A program made the translations under genes and the position numbers. From assembly GCF_038561935.1 (NCBI RefSeq), contig NZ_CP102770.1:9955001-10019000 (forward strand): 64,000 nucleotides of DNA. The letters are read 5' to 3'. The notes beneath the pieces were generated by a model. It made no database searches, had not been told where the DNA came from, and saw only the letters and a list, made by a program, of their open reading frames with translations. The DNA is from Myxococcus stipitatus. GTDB taxonomy: Bacteria > Myxococcota > Myxococcia > Myxococcales > Myxococcaceae. Below are positions 25,970 to 35,463 of the stretch, one piece after another. The first letter of the stretch is position 1, and every line of letters begins with the position of its first letter.

Positions 25970-27997
25970 TCACACCTCGATGCGGTTGCGGCCGTTGGAC
26001 TTCGCCCGGTGCAGCCGGCCGTCCGCGGCGCGCAGCAGGTCCTCCAGGGAACCTCCGTCCACGGGCGCCTCGGCGATGCCCACGCTCAGCGTCACGTGGA
26101 AGGACTCGCCCCCGTCGCCGTCGAACGTCATCTGCGCCACCTCCGCCATCGTGCGCGACAGAATCGCCTTGGCGCTCGCGGCCGTCTCGCCCAACAGCCC
26201 CACCACCAGCTCCTCCCCGCCCCACCTCCCGCGCACGTCCTCCCGGCGGAAGCGCGAGCCCAACAGCCGCCCCAGCCGCGCCAGCACGCGGTCTCCCGCC
26301 AGGTGCCCGTACCGGTCATTCACCTGCTTGAAGTGGTCCACGTCCAGGAAGCACAGCGCCAGCGAGCGGTGCTGCCGCCGCGCCTCCGACAGCCGCGCCC
26401 GCATCCCCTCGATGAACGGCTTGCGCGTCAGCAGCCCCGTCAGCGCGTCCCGCTCCACCCGCTCCTTCGACAGCCGCGCCCGCTCCAGCCGCGCCTGCAC
26501 CCGCGCCCGCAGCTCCTCCCTCAACACCGGCTTGGAGATGTAGTCGTCCGCCCCCGCCTGGAACGCCGCCAGCCGGAACTCCAACCCCAGGTGCGCCGTA
26601 ATCAACAACACCGGCAGGTCCTGCCACGTCGGCGTCGAGCGCAGGATGCGGCACAAGTCAAACCCGCTGGGCCCCGGCATCTGCACGTCCAGCAACAACA
26701 GGTCCGGCCGATGCTCCGCCAGCGACTCCATCAGCCGGTGCGCATCCCCCAGCCCCACCACCTCCACCTGCTCGCTCGCCAGCGCCTGCACCAGCGCGGA
26801 GATGGCCTCCGGGTCGTCATCCACCACCAGCACCCGCGCCCGCTCCGGACGCCGCGCCGCCACCATCCGCTCCGCCGCCGCCACGAAGTCCGGCCCCGTG
26901 AAGGGCCTGGGCAGGAACATCGACGCGCCCGCGTGCGCCGCCACCACCCGCTCCTCCAGCCCGCCCTTCGCCCCCGTGAACACCAGCGGCAGCGAGCCCA
27001 ACCCCTCCGCCGAGCGCAGCAGGTGCGCCGCCTGCACGCCCCCCATCTCGCCCCCCAGGTGCATGTGGATGACCACGCCATCCACCCACTGCTTGCGCGC
27101 CAGCGCGAGCGCCTGGTCCGCCGTGCGCGCGCACAGCACCCGCACCACGTGCGAGCGCCCCAGCCGCTCCGCCTCCGCCAGCAGCTCCGCGTCCTCGTCC
27201 ACCACCAGCAGCACGCCCTCCGTCGGCAGCACCGCCGAGGGCAGCTCCTTGTGCACCGGCATCACCGGCACCGACGCCGTCGCCGCCAGCTCGCGGAACG
27301 CCACGTCCACCATGCCCCAGTCCAGCCGGGCCCCGTCGCCTCCCGCCCGCAGCGCGTCCTCGAGCCGCCCGGCCGCCAGGCTCACCTCGGAGAAGCCATA
27401 GCTGCCCGCCGTTCCGTGCAGCTTGTGCGTGATGATGGACGCCTGCTCCAGCGACTCGCGGTTACCCTCGCGCGCCTCGCCCAGGAGCGTCTGGAGCCCC
27501 TCCACCTTGTCCTTCAGGCGCGCGCCATACTCCGCGTTGAGCGCCACCAGGCTCGCCGCCAGCTCGTCGCGCAGCGGGTCCACGTCCGCCAGCGCCCGAG
27601 GGCCCGTCGGCGGGGGCGGCAGCTTCTTGGCGAAGAGCTGATTCACCCAGAGGAACAGCTCCTCCGGCCGGTAGGGCTTGTGGATGATGCGCGCGACCTT
27701 CAGCTGCCGCGTCAACATCTCGTGGCTCTTCAGGTCCTTCCAGAACGCCGACGCGAACAACACCGGCAGGTCCGGCAGCGTCTTGCGCAGCTCGCGAATG
27801 AAGTCCGCCCCCGTCACCCCCGGCAGCAGCCCGTCCACGATGGCCGCGTCCACGGGCATCTTCGACAGCAGCGTGCGCGCCTCCGCCGCCGTGCGCGCCG
27901 CCTCCACCCGGTAGCCCTTCTCGCGCAGGAAGGCGCCGACCAGCGTCTGAAGGTCCTTGTCGTCCTCGAGGAACAGGAGCGTCTTGGCTTCATTCAT
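25970..27997 (-). CDS. Multi-receiver diguanylate cyclase (REC-Hpt-REC-REC-GGDEF)
   Basis: 675 residues. Domains in order: receiver 1 (about 5-125, phospho-acceptor Asp55 in IVDGLLPG); a histidine phosphotransfer domain (about 140-240, HKLHGTAGSYGF with His191); receiver 2 (about 262-380), whose acceptor position is His311 (VVIHMHLGG), so it cannot be phosphorylated normally; receiver 3 (about 388-505, Asp437); and a GGDEF domain (about 518-675). The active site reads GGEEL (593-597) and an inhibitory RxxD (584-587) sits five residues before it, so it should make c-di-GMP with product inhibition. The start overlaps the stop of the hybrid kinase (ATGA). Last gene of a three-gene coupled operon. 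Confidence 0.92.
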   Translation of the reverse strand: MNEAKTLLFLEDDKDLQTLVGAFLREKGYRVEAARTAAEARTLLSKMPVDAAIVDGLLPGVTGADFIRELRKTLPDLPVLFASAFWKDLKSHEMLTRQLKVARIIHKPYRPEELFLWVNQLFAKKLPPPPTGPRALADVDPLRDELAASLVALNAEYGARLKDKVEGLQTLLGEAREGNRESLEQASIITHKLHGTAGSYGFSEVSLAAGRLEDALRAGGDGARLDWGMVDVAFRELAATASVPVMPVHKELPSAVLPTEGVLLVVDEDAELLAEAERLGRSHVVRVLCARTADQALALARKQWVDGVVIHMHLGGEMGGVQAAHLLRSAEGLGSLPLVFTGAKGGLEERVVAAHAGASMFLPRPFTGPDFVAAAERMVAARRPERARVLVVDDDPEAISALVQALASEQVEVVGLGDAHRLMESLAEHRPDLLLLDVQMPGPSGFDLCRILRSTPTWQDLPVLLITAHLGLEFRLAAFQAGADDYISKPVLREELRARVQARLERARLSKERVERDALTGLLTRKPFIEGMRARLSEARRQHRSLALCFLDVDHFKQVNDRYGHLAGDRVLARLGRLLGSRFRREDVRGRWGGEELVVGLLGETAASAKAILSRTMAEVAQMTFDGDGGESFHVTLSVGIAEAPVDGGSLEDLLRAADGRLHRAKSNGRNRIEV

Positions 27998-30552
27998 GAA
28001 ACGACCCTTCTCTCTGTTTCGCCGTCCTTGCGCGACAGCAGTTCATTCAGCAGCTCGCGCACGGAGGCCACCAGCTCCTCCTCGGAGGAGCGCGCCTTGC
28101 TCAAGTGCCGCGTCATCCCCAGCGTCAGCTGCCGCTGGTCCGCGCGCGACAGGTCCCGGCCCGTGAAGACGATGAGCGGCGTGGTCCTCCCGCGCCCCTG
28201 GCGCAGGATGTCCACCACCTCGAAGCCGTCCAACCCCGGCAGCCCCACGTCCAGCACGATGAGGTCCGGCCGCGTCTCGCGCGCCAGCTCCACCGCGCTC
28301 TCTCCATCCGCGGCCTCGAACACCTGCACCGCCCCCAGCCGCTCCAGCCGCGCGCAGATGACCCGGCGCGTGGCCACGTCGTCATCCACCACCAACACCC
28401 GCGCCTGCCCCGGCCGCCGCATCGCATGGCGGAGCGCGCTCAACAGCCGCGCCTCCTCCAGGGGCTGCGAAATCCAGTCCACCCACACCGCCGCGCCCAC
28501 GCCCTCGCCCCCCGGCGAGCGACCCGACAGCGTCACCACCGGCAGCTCGTGCGTGCGAGGCTGCTCGCGCAGGCTCCGCACCCACTCCAGCGCCTGCCCG
28601 TCCGGCATCTGCGTGTCCAACACCACCGCGTCCGGAGACGTGTCCTCCAGCACCTTCGCGGACTCGGCCAGGCTGGACGCGCGCACCACCCGGTAGCCCT
28701 CCTGCGACAGGAGCCCTCGCAGCAGGGACGACAGCTCCGGGTCCGCCGTCACCACCAGCACCGAGTGCCGCGACGCGCTCAGCGCCGCCGCCGTCACCGC
28801 GGGGTGCACACCGGACGCGGGCGAGCGCACCGCCTCCAGCGCGAAGGTGAACGTGGAGCCCTGGCCCAGCACGCTCTCCACCTCGATGCCGCCGCCATGC
28901 TGGTTCACGATGGCCTGGGAGATGGCGAGCCCCAGCCCCGTGCCCCCCTTGGAGCGCGTGTCCGAGCCGTCGAGCTGCTGGAAGCGCGCGAACAGCTTCG
29001 TGCGCTGCTCCTCGGAGATGCCCGGCCCCTGGTCCACCACGCTGAAGCGCACCCGGCCCGCGCCCTCCAGCCGCGCGTGCACCGCCACCTCCGCGCCCGC
29101 GGGCGAGAACTTCACCGCGTTGGACACCAGGTTCGTCAGCACCTGGATGAGCCTGTCCCGGTCGCCCTTCACCTTGGGCGCCCCCTCCACCCCCGCGCGC
29201 AGCGACACCCCCGCCGCGTCCGCCACGCCCTTCAGGCCGCTGAACGTCGCCTCCACCAGCTCGTGCACGTCCAGCGTGGCCAGCTTCAGCTCCAGCTTGC
29301 CCGCCTCCATCTTCTCCAGGTCGAGGATGTCGTTGATGAGCCGGATGAGGCGCTCGGTGTTCGTGCGCGCGATGCGCACCATGTCCAGCGCCTCGGCCGG
29401 AATCTCCCCGACGATGCCGCCCTCCAAGAGGCCCAGGGAGCCTCGGATGGACGTGAGCGGCGTGCGCAGCTCATGGCTCACGGTGGAGATGAACTCGTTC
29501 TTCATCCGCTCCACCTCCTTGCGCTCGGTGATGTCGCGCACGAAGGCGGTGAAGCGCGCCGGGCCCGTCCCCGGCACCCGCGCCAGCGTCAGCTCCGCGG
29601 GGAAGGTGCTCCCATCCGCGCGCAGGCAGGAGGACTCCAGGCGCGTGGCGTGGCCCGACGTGGAGCGCAGCGCCGCGGCCACCTCCTCGCGCTGTCCGGC
29701 CGGCAGCGACGCGGGCAGCGCCAGCGTGAGGAAGTCCCGCCCCACCGCCTCCCCCGCCGTCACCCGGAACACCTGCTCCGCCATGGGGTTGAGCTCGAGC
29801 AGCCGCCCCGCCTCGTCCACCAGGACGATGCCGTCCGGCGCCGCCTCCAGGATGGCCGCCTTGCGCGCCTCCGAGACGCGCTGCTCCTCGCTCGCCCGCA
29901 CCAGCGCCCGCCCCCGCTCCTCCACTCGCGTCTCCAGGTCCGCGTTGAGCGTGGCCAGCTCCGCCGACGCGCGCGACAGCCGCACCAGCACCACCACCAC
30001 GTACCCGCCCAGCAGCAGCGACACCGCGAAGAACACGATGCGCGTGCGCTCGTTGCCCCGCTGCGCCCGCTCGTGGAGCTGGAGGAACGTGGTGACGGCC
30101 CGCTCGGCCTGCGCGCTGGCGGAGCGCTCCAGCAGCGCCTGCAGCGCGACGTCCGCCTCGCGACGCTCCCCCCGCGCCCGCGCGTCCCGCGAGCGCGCCA
30201 GCAGCGCCCGGTTGTCCTCCAGCGCGCGCAGGTACGACTCCAGCGAGGCGTGCATCACCCGCCGCTCCTCGTCCGAGAGGAAGGACGGCAGCGCGCGCAG
30301 CGCCTCCGCGCGCGCCTGGAGCGCGTCGAAGGCGGCGGCGTCCGAGCCATGCAGCTCCGGCATCTCCAGGCGGGAGCGCAGCGCGTCCTGCTCCAGCTCC
30401 GCGCTGGCCTGACGCAGCTGCTGCAGCCGCGTGCGGTAGCCGTCGTTCTCGGCCATCTCCCACGGACGGCCCACGACGAACAGGCCACACAGCACCAGCA
30501 GCGCCCCCACCGCCAGCGCCACCGAGCGCTTGGACAGGCGCGTCTGCCTCAT
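27994..30552 (-). CDS. Membrane hybrid histidine kinase (PAS-HisKA-HATPase-REC-REC)
   Basis: 852 residues. Two membrane segments (about 10-28 and 172-192) bracket a helical periplasmic sensor. A PAS domain (about 230-345) is followed by HisKA with VSHELRTPLTSIRGSL, then HATPase (DQGPGIS, GTGLGLAISQAI). Two receivers follow: the first (about 605-720) with Asp in VVLDTQMPDG, the second (about 725-845) with Asp in IVLDVGLPG. Both receivers look phosphorylatable. The start overlaps the stop of the upstream response regulator by ATGA, and its own stop overlaps the cyclase start, so the three proteins are likely made in fixed ratio. The signal is unknown. Confidence 0.92.
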   Translation of the reverse strand: MRQTRLSKRSVALAVGALLVLCGLFVVGRPWEMAENDGYRTRLQQLRQASAELEQDALRSRLEMPELHGSDAAAFDALQARAEALRALPSFLSDEERRVMHASLESYLRALEDNRALLARSRDARARGERREADVALQALLERSASAQAERAVTTFLQLHERAQRGNERTRIVFFAVSLLLGGYVVVVLVRLSRASAELATLNADLETRVEERGRALVRASEEQRVSEARKAAILEAAPDGIVLVDEAGRLLELNPMAEQVFRVTAGEAVGRDFLTLALPASLPAGQREEVAAALRSTSGHATRLESSCLRADGSTFPAELTLARVPGTGPARFTAFVRDITERKEVERMKNEFISTVSHELRTPLTSIRGSLGLLEGGIVGEIPAEALDMVRIARTNTERLIRLINDILDLEKMEAGKLELKLATLDVHELVEATFSGLKGVADAAGVSLRAGVEGAPKVKGDRDRLIQVLTNLVSNAVKFSPAGAEVAVHARLEGAGRVRFSVVDQGPGISEEQRTKLFARFQQLDGSDTRSKGGTGLGLAISQAIVNQHGGGIEVESVLGQGSTFTFALEAVRSPASGVHPAVTAAALSASRHSVLVVTADPELSSLLRGLLSQEGYRVVRASSLAESAKVLEDTSPDAVVLDTQMPDGQALEWVRSLREQPRTHELPVVTLSGRSPGGEGVGAAVWVDWISQPLEEARLLSALRHAMRRPGQARVLVVDDDVATRRVICARLERLGAVQVFEAADGESAVELARETRPDLIVLDVGLPGLDGFEVVDILRQGRGRTTPLIVFTGRDLSRADQRQLTLGMTRHLSKARSSEEELVASVRELLNELLSRKDGETERRVVS

Positions 30553-30926
30553 CCCGGCACCAGCTTGCGAATCTCCTGGGGCAGCGTCATGGGGTCGAAC
30601 GGCTTGCCAATGACTCCCAGCGCCCCGAGCTCCAGGTAGCGGGCCACCTCCTGTTTCTGCACCTTCGCCGTCATGAAGATGATGGGCGTGGCGGCGGTGG
30701 CGGGCTGCTCGCGCAGCTTCGCGAAGGTGGTGGGCCCGTCCATGCCAGGCATCATCACGTCCAGGAGGATGAGGTCGGGCTGCTCCGCGGCCGCCTTGGT
30801 CAGCGCCTCGCTCCCGGACGCGGCCAGCACCGTCTCCCACCCGCCGACCCGACCCAGACTCAGCTTGCCGATGGCGCGAATGTCCTCTTCATCGTCCACC
30901 AGCATCACCTTGCGCAGCGTCGTCAT
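30549..30926 (-). CDS. Single-domain response regulator
   Basis: 125 residues, a stand-alone CheY-like receiver: acidic pair DDEED near the N-terminus, phospho-acceptor Asp in LILLDVMMPG, Thr in FMTAK, and Lys in IGKPFDP. With no output domain it probably shuttles phosphate to or from the hybrid kinase encoded next. First gene of the coupled three-gene unit; the ATGA overlap with the kinase is at 30549-30552. A GTG three codons earlier (30935) is an alternative start. Confidence 0.92.
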   Translation of the reverse strand: MTTLRKVMLVDDEEDIRAIGKLSLGRVGGWETVLAASGSEALTKAAAEQPDLILLDVMMPGMDGPTTFAKLREQPATAATPIIFMTAKVQKQEVARYLELGALGVIGKPFDPMTLPQEIRKLVPG

Positions 30927-31005
30927 GGGGGGCACGTCTCCAGAGCCAGGGGGCGTGTGACTTCAACACGCGGCCCCACCCCATTCCCAGCCCCCCGACG
31001 GGCGC

Positions 31006-31440
31006 CTAGCCCGCCTTGCGACGCTTCATCGCGCGGACGGGCCGGGCCGGAGCGGCCGGAGGCATGACCGAGACGACGGCGTTCACCACGCGAGAGACGG
31101 CGCGGAGCTGCGAGGGCTGGAGGTCCCGCAGCTTGCGCGTCATGCGCCGCAGCTCCAGCGGGTCCTCCCGCTCCGGCTTGCGCGGCGTGACGGGCGTCAC
31201 CGAGGCACCACCCCGGCCCACCCCCAGCAGCGTATCCGAGGACACCTGGAGCACGTCACACAGCCGCTTCAGCGTTTGCGTACGAGGCAACATTCGCCCC
31301 CGCTCCAGCCGGCTGTAGACCTCCATGGCCATGCCCACACGCTCCGCCACGTCGCTCTGGGTCAGGCCCAAACGCAGGCGAGCAACACGCGCGGCACCAC
31401 CCAGGATGGCCGCGAGCTTGTGGTCAACGGGCTCACGCAT
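31006..31440 (-). CDS. XRE-type HTH regulator (copy 1 of a tandem pair)
   Basis: 144 residues. A Cro/C1-type helix-turn-helix (LGLTQSDVAERVGMAMEVYSRLERGRMLPRTQTLKRLCDVL, about 22-63) is followed by a linker and a helical C-terminal domain, with a basic tail. It is clearly related to the next gene at 31534: LGLTQxDVAERVGxAMxVYSRxERGRxLP is shared. Not linked to a toxin gene, so probably a regulator rather than an antitoxin. Confidence 0.9.
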   Translation of the reverse strand: MREPVDHKLAAILGGAARVARLRLGLTQSDVAERVGMAMEVYSRLERGRMLPRTQTLKRLCDVLQVSSDTLLGVGRGGASVTPVTPRKPEREDPLELRRMTRKLRDLQPSQLRAVSRVVNAVVSVMPPAAPARPVRAMKRRKAG

Positions 31441-31533
31441 GATGGACGGAGCGTCGCACGGCCCCGGAGTGACGCAAGTTTCCCGTCCCCGGCGCCCGGG
31501 GCCCGCGCGGCAGGGGGGCAGGGGCCCTGGGCG

Positions 31534-31905
31534 TCAGCGGCGCAACAGTCCCAGGGCCCCCTGGACCACCTGGGTCACCGAGCGGAGCTCTCCTGGCCCC
31601 AGCGCCCGCAGGACGCGCACCAGGCGGCGCAGGCCGGGAGGGTCCTCCCCCCGAGGCACCGCCGCGGGTGCCACCTCCCGAGGCGGCGGCTCCACCAGCC
31701 CCAGGAGCACGTTGGCGTCGATGCCCAACACCTGACACAGCCGCCGCAGCGTGGTGACGCTGGGCAACACCCGGCCCCGCTCCATGCGGCTGTAGACGTC
31801 CATCGCGATGCCCACGCGCTCGGCCACATCCGCCTGGGTCAACCCCAGCCGGGACCGTGCCTCCCGCGCCGCCTTGCCCACGGTGCTGGCCAATTCCTCA
31901 TTCAT
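31534..31905 (-). CDS. XRE-type HTH regulator (copy 2 of a tandem pair)
   Basis: 123 residues. The helix-turn-helix (LGLTQADVAERVGIAMDVYSRMERGRVLPSVTTLRRLCQVL, about 19-59) is nearly the same as that of the gene 93 bases downstream. The C-terminal helical region (LRRLVRVLRALGPGELRSVTQVVQG) also parallels its neighbour (LRRMTRKLRDLQPSQLRAVSRVVNA), showing a tandem duplication. The two may heterodimerise or compete for sites; this is inferred. Confidence 0.9.
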   Translation of the reverse strand: MNEELASTVGKAAREARSRLGLTQADVAERVGIAMDVYSRMERGRVLPSVTTLRRLCQVLGIDANVLLGLVEPPPREVAPAAVPRGEDPPGLRRLVRVLRALGPGELRSVTQVVQGALGLLRR

Positions 31906-32135
31906 CGTCGTCGTGCCTCTTCACGGTCTCCCTGCCACGTCCCCCGACCGGTTGCCTACCCCACGAGGCACGAGACTACCCCAAATGATGGCAGACATGT
32001 TAAGGACCTCGCAGGTTGAGTATCCATGACATGTGTGGACATTCGCGCTGAAGCTCCCGTCGGGCTTCAACCTTGAAGGTCCTTCGCCACCTCTCCCTCC
32101 CCTGGAGGGGTGGGGCGACCAGGGGAGGAGGGACG

Positions 32136-33329
32136 ATGAACGACCTTGATGCGATGCACCCTTTGTTGCTCCAGCCCTCGGAGGAGCTGGGCGCGCTGCG
32201 CATCATCCGGAGGCTGGCGACCGGCGGTTACGGCACCATCTTCCTGGCGGAGACGGAGACGCGCGGCACGGTGGCGCTGAAGTTCGCGCTGGAGGGCCCG
32301 TCCGAGAATGACGATGGCCGGGTGGATGCCCGCACGCGCCGGGAGGCCGGGCTGCTGCTCCACCTGGCCCACCCCAATGTCGTGGGGCTGCTGGGCTACC
32401 GCCGCTGGCCCGACGCGCACCACGGCTACCTCTACCTCATCATGGACTACGTGGAGGGCCCCACGCTGTCCCAGTGGTCCATCACGCCGCAGGCCACCCC
32501 GCGCCGGGCCACGGAGGTGTTCGCCTCGCTGGCGCTCACCCTGGACGCCATCCACCGCGCGGGCGTGGTCCACCGCGACCTCAAGGGGAGCAACATCATC
32601 GTCCGGGCCTCGGACGGGCAGCCGGTGCTGGTGGACTTCGGCTCGGGGGACCATGCGTGCGCGCCGGCCCTCACCGAGGACCGGCTGCCCCCGGGGACCC
32701 CCAGCTACCGGAGCCCGGAGGCGCTGCGCTTCTGGCTGGGGACTCGCACGCAGGGCTCGCGCTACCACTTCGTGCCCACCGACGACCTGTACTCGCTGGG
32801 GCTCGCCTTCCATGAGGTGCTCACGGGCACCCTCCCCTACCCCACCCACCTGCCGCCCTCGGCGCTCCTGGCCAGCATCGAGGCCGCCCAGCTCAGGCCC
32901 CCGTCGGCCCTCAACCCCCACGTCCCTTCCGCGCTGGATGCCATCGTGCTGCGCCTGCTCAGCAGGTTCGCCGCGGGCCGCCACGCCAGCGGGGCGGAGC
33001 TGTGCGAGGCGCTCACCGCGGCGCTGCGCCAGGCGGATGAGCGGTGGGACGTCCCCTTGTTCCCGCCCCGCCCGCCCCACGAGGCCGTCACCGAGGAGGA
33101 CGAGTCCCTCTTCGACGGCGACGAGGACGGGCGCGAGATGCGCCAGTGGATGCGCTGGCCGGACCAGCCCGGCTCGGTGGTGGAGCAGGACGCGGGCCCG
33201 GCGGTGATGCCCTCCCCCCAGCCCGCACCGGTGCCATCCCATACCCTGACCGCGTGGATGTCCTGGCTGCGCCGGCGGCTGGACGTGCTGCGCGCCGCGC
33301 TCCAGGGCTGGAAGAAGCCCCGCGAGTAG
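32136..33329 (+). CDS. Eukaryote-like Ser/Thr protein kinase
   Basis: 397 residues. ATG 32136 is preceded by GGAGGG. The kinase domain spans about 20-300: glycine loop TGGYGTIFLAE, catalytic Lys49 (VALKF), HRDLKGSN with Asp148, DFG at 167-169, and an APE-like RSPEALRFW. All catalytic residues are present. The C-terminus is an acidic Asp/Glu-rich stretch (EEDESLFDGDEDG), then a proline linker and a basic amphipathic end (WMSWLRRRLDVLRAALQGWKK) that may associate with membrane; no full span is seen. A second, degenerate kinase gene follows after 141 bases on the same strand. Confidence 0.9.
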   Translation: MNDLDAMHPLLLQPSEELGALRIIRRLATGGYGTIFLAETETRGTVALKFALEGPSENDDGRVDARTRREAGLLLHLAHPNVVGLLGYRRWPDAHHGYLYLIMDYVEGPTLSQWSITPQATPRRATEVFASLALTLDAIHRAGVVHRDLKGSNIIVRASDGQPVLVDFGSGDHACAPALTEDRLPPGTPSYRSPEALRFWLGTRTQGSRYHFVPTDDLYSLGLAFHEVLTGTLPYPTHLPPSALLASIEAAQLRPPSALNPHVPSALDAIVLRLLSRFAAGRHASGAELCEALTAALRQADERWDVPLFPPRPPHEAVTEEDESLFDGDEDGREMRQWMRWPDQPGSVVEQDAGPAVMPSPQPAPVPSHTLTAWMSWLRRRLDVLRAALQGWKKPRE

Positions 33330-33470
33330 CCCGGGCCAGCCCCTTTCACCTTCAACCCCAGAAGTCCATTCACTGACACTCAATCTCTGACATTCCAAAC
33401 GCCTTGCCTTTCGTGCTACCTCAGGCATCCACAAACCCTCACCCGACATCCCAGGTTCTAGAGGCAGACC

Positions 33471-34805
33471 ATGACGACTCCCGATACGACGACGGAGGAT
33501 CCCCCCGGCGGGCAGCGACGGCCCCGGGTGCTGTTCAACGTGGGCGGCACGGTGTTTGAGTTCGTCCGCAAGCTGGAGGTCCGCTCCACCGGCGAGCTGC
33601 TGATGCTGGTGCGGCGGCGCTACCGCGACGGCCAGAGCGGCCTCGTCGTGGTGAAGCGGCTGCGGAGTCCCGCCACCTTCGTGGAGCGGCGCAGGCTGGT
33701 GGAGGAGGTCAGCCTGACGTTCCGCCTCAAGCACCCCAACATCGCGCAGGTGCACCAAATCAAGCTGTACCGAGGCGCCCCGCACGTGGTGATGGAGTAC
33801 GTGGAGGGACGCTCGCTGGACACGCTGCTCAACCTGGCGGCGATGCGGCGCAGGCCCATGACGGCCTCGCTGGCCGCGTTCGTGACGGCGGAGGTGGCGG
33901 AGGCGCTCCACCATGCCCACGGCATGGTGGATGACTGGAACCGGCCGCTGGGCATCGTCCACCGCGACGTGAGTCCTCGGAACATCCGCGTGGGGACACA
34001 CGGCGATGTGAAGCTGGCGAACTTCACCGCCGCTGCCTCCCGGATGCCGGGGCGCGAGGTCACCAGCCGGCCGCTGGTGAAGGGCGACGTCGCGTACGCG
34101 TCGCCGGAGATGATGCTGCGCGAGCCGGTGGATGCACGCTCCGACATCTTCTCGCTGGGGCTGGTGCTGCTGGAGCTCCTCACCGGGCGGCATCCGCTGT
34201 CGCTGGAGGAGTCGGCGCCCCCGCCCCTCCCGGAGGGCCTGACGCTGGAGGCCCAGGGGCCCACCTGGATGCCCGTGGAGGAGCTGGCGGCGCGGATGCT
34301 GAGCCTGACGCCCGAGCAGGTGGCTCGGCTGGTCGCGGGCCTCCCGGAGGGGCTGGCGGCGGTGGTGCAGCGGGCGCTGCGCCGAGAGCCCTCCGAGCGC
34401 TTCCAGACCGCCGAGGAGATGGGCTCCGTGCTGCGAGGCTGGCTGCGCGTCCAGGCCCCCAGCAGCTACGGGCGGCACGAGATGGCCGAGGAGGTGGCCC
34501 GCGTGGCCGTGGAGGCCACCCTGCGCCGCAACCAGGCGGAGCTGCTCGAGGGCGGGCTGCACCCGGAGGGCCTCACGGCGGAGGAGGCGTCCGTGTCGCT
34601 GGAGCCGGGGGCGCCCGCGTCCTCGGAGGCCGCGCCGGACACCGCGGACGCGCTGGCCCGGGAGGCCGCCCGGGTGTTCGGGGTGCCGGGCCTGCGCGGG
34701 GTGACGCACTCGCGCGCGGAGGACGGGAGCGACGGGCCTCGGAACTCCGACGTGGAGGTGGAGCTGGAGGAGGAGCCGGAGTCGGAGGACCCCTCCGAGA
34801 TCTAG
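33471..34805 (+). CDS. Ser/Thr kinase-like protein with altered DFG (likely pseudokinase)
   Basis: 444 residues. Lys62 (VVVKRLR), an alpha-C Glu79 and the catalytic loop HRDVSPRN (Asp166, Asn171) are kept, but the metal-binding DFG reads NFT (184-186; AAC TTC ACC starting at 34020). The glycine loop is also poorly formed. Asn for the DFG Asp normally abolishes or greatly lowers catalysis. The C-terminal 140 residues are not kinase: a helical part and a very acidic end (EVELEEEPESEDPSEI). It follows an intact kinase on the same strand, so it may scaffold or regulate it. The NFT change is read directly; inactivity is inferred. Confidence 0.85.
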   Translation: MTTPDTTTEDPPGGQRRPRVLFNVGGTVFEFVRKLEVRSTGELLMLVRRRYRDGQSGLVVVKRLRSPATFVERRRLVEEVSLTFRLKHPNIAQVHQIKLYRGAPHVVMEYVEGRSLDTLLNLAAMRRRPMTASLAAFVTAEVAEALHHAHGMVDDWNRPLGIVHRDVSPRNIRVGTHGDVKLANFTAAASRMPGREVTSRPLVKGDVAYASPEMMLREPVDARSDIFSLGLVLLELLTGRHPLSLEESAPPPLPEGLTLEAQGPTWMPVEELAARMLSLTPEQVARLVAGLPEGLAAVVQRALRREPSERFQTAEEMGSVLRGWLRVQAPSSYGRHEMAEEVARVAVEATLRRNQAELLEGGLHPEGLTAEEASVSLEPGAPASSEAAPDTADALAREAARVFGVPGLRGVTHSRAEDGSDGPRNSDVEVELEEEPESEDPSEI

Positions 34806-34890
34806 GCCGCTCGCCTGCCTTCCCATCTTCGGTGGCTGGGTTGCGGCGGGCATTCCCCGTCACGACCGTAGTCAGGCGGAGGATTGCATC

Positions 34891-35178
34891 ATGGTGAAGG
34901 ACCCTCGCCGACAGCCCGCCCCCCAGCCCATCGAGGACTTCTACGGGCGCTCCATCGCGCTCCAGGACGAAGAGCCCCCCGACACGCCACCTCGGGATGA
35001 CGACGCGCCCGACACGCCCTGGCACGCGCATCCCATGGACCCCGCCGAGCGCACCCCGCGCGCGATTCTCGACGACATCCCCGACGGAGATGGCCCGCGC
35101 AGCGACGCGGGCACCAATCCGCTCCCTGACCTGTACTGGACAGCGTTTCCCGGGGCGTTGGAGGAAGAGAAGGATTGA
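34891..35178 (+). CDS. Small acidic, proline-rich protein of unknown function
   Basis: 95 residues with GGAGG 8 bases before ATG 34891. Rich in Asp, Glu and Pro (DEEPPDTPPRDDDAPDTP) and probably disordered; the only hydrophobic patch is LPDLYWTAFPGALEEE near the C-terminus. It follows the kinase-like gene by 85 bases on the same strand. It has several Thr-Pro sites and could be a kinase substrate, but this is a guess. Confidence 0.65.
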   Translation: MVKDPRRQPAPQPIEDFYGRSIALQDEEPPDTPPRDDDAPDTPWHAHPMDPAERTPRAILDDIPDGDGPRSDAGTNPLPDLYWTAFPGALEEEKD

Positions 35179-35463
35179 AGGCCGAGGGGACGCGCCACGT
35201 CCCCTGGCTCGAGCCTCCCCGCGCGCCCTGGCGCTCCCTGGGACGGGCCAACCCGGCGGCACGTGAGCCGGGCCTGGGCCCTGGGGACTCGCCGCCATCC
35301 GGACGGGCCCACCGCGCTCCCCGCCGTGAGACGTCTCATCCGTCGCGTGCGACCTCGCGCGCGGACGCAAGGCCGCTGTTTTCAATCACTCACGCGGCCA
35401 ATCGCATGTCAGCCCCCCTCTGTAGTGTGTGCTCATTCGCCAGCATCCAGGGGGAGGAACTCC

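Noticed and set aside
26009..28696. An 895-codon plus-strand frame
   Set aside because: Antisense shadow of the diguanylate cyclase and hybrid kinase genes; His/Arg/Gln-rich with no recognisable motif.
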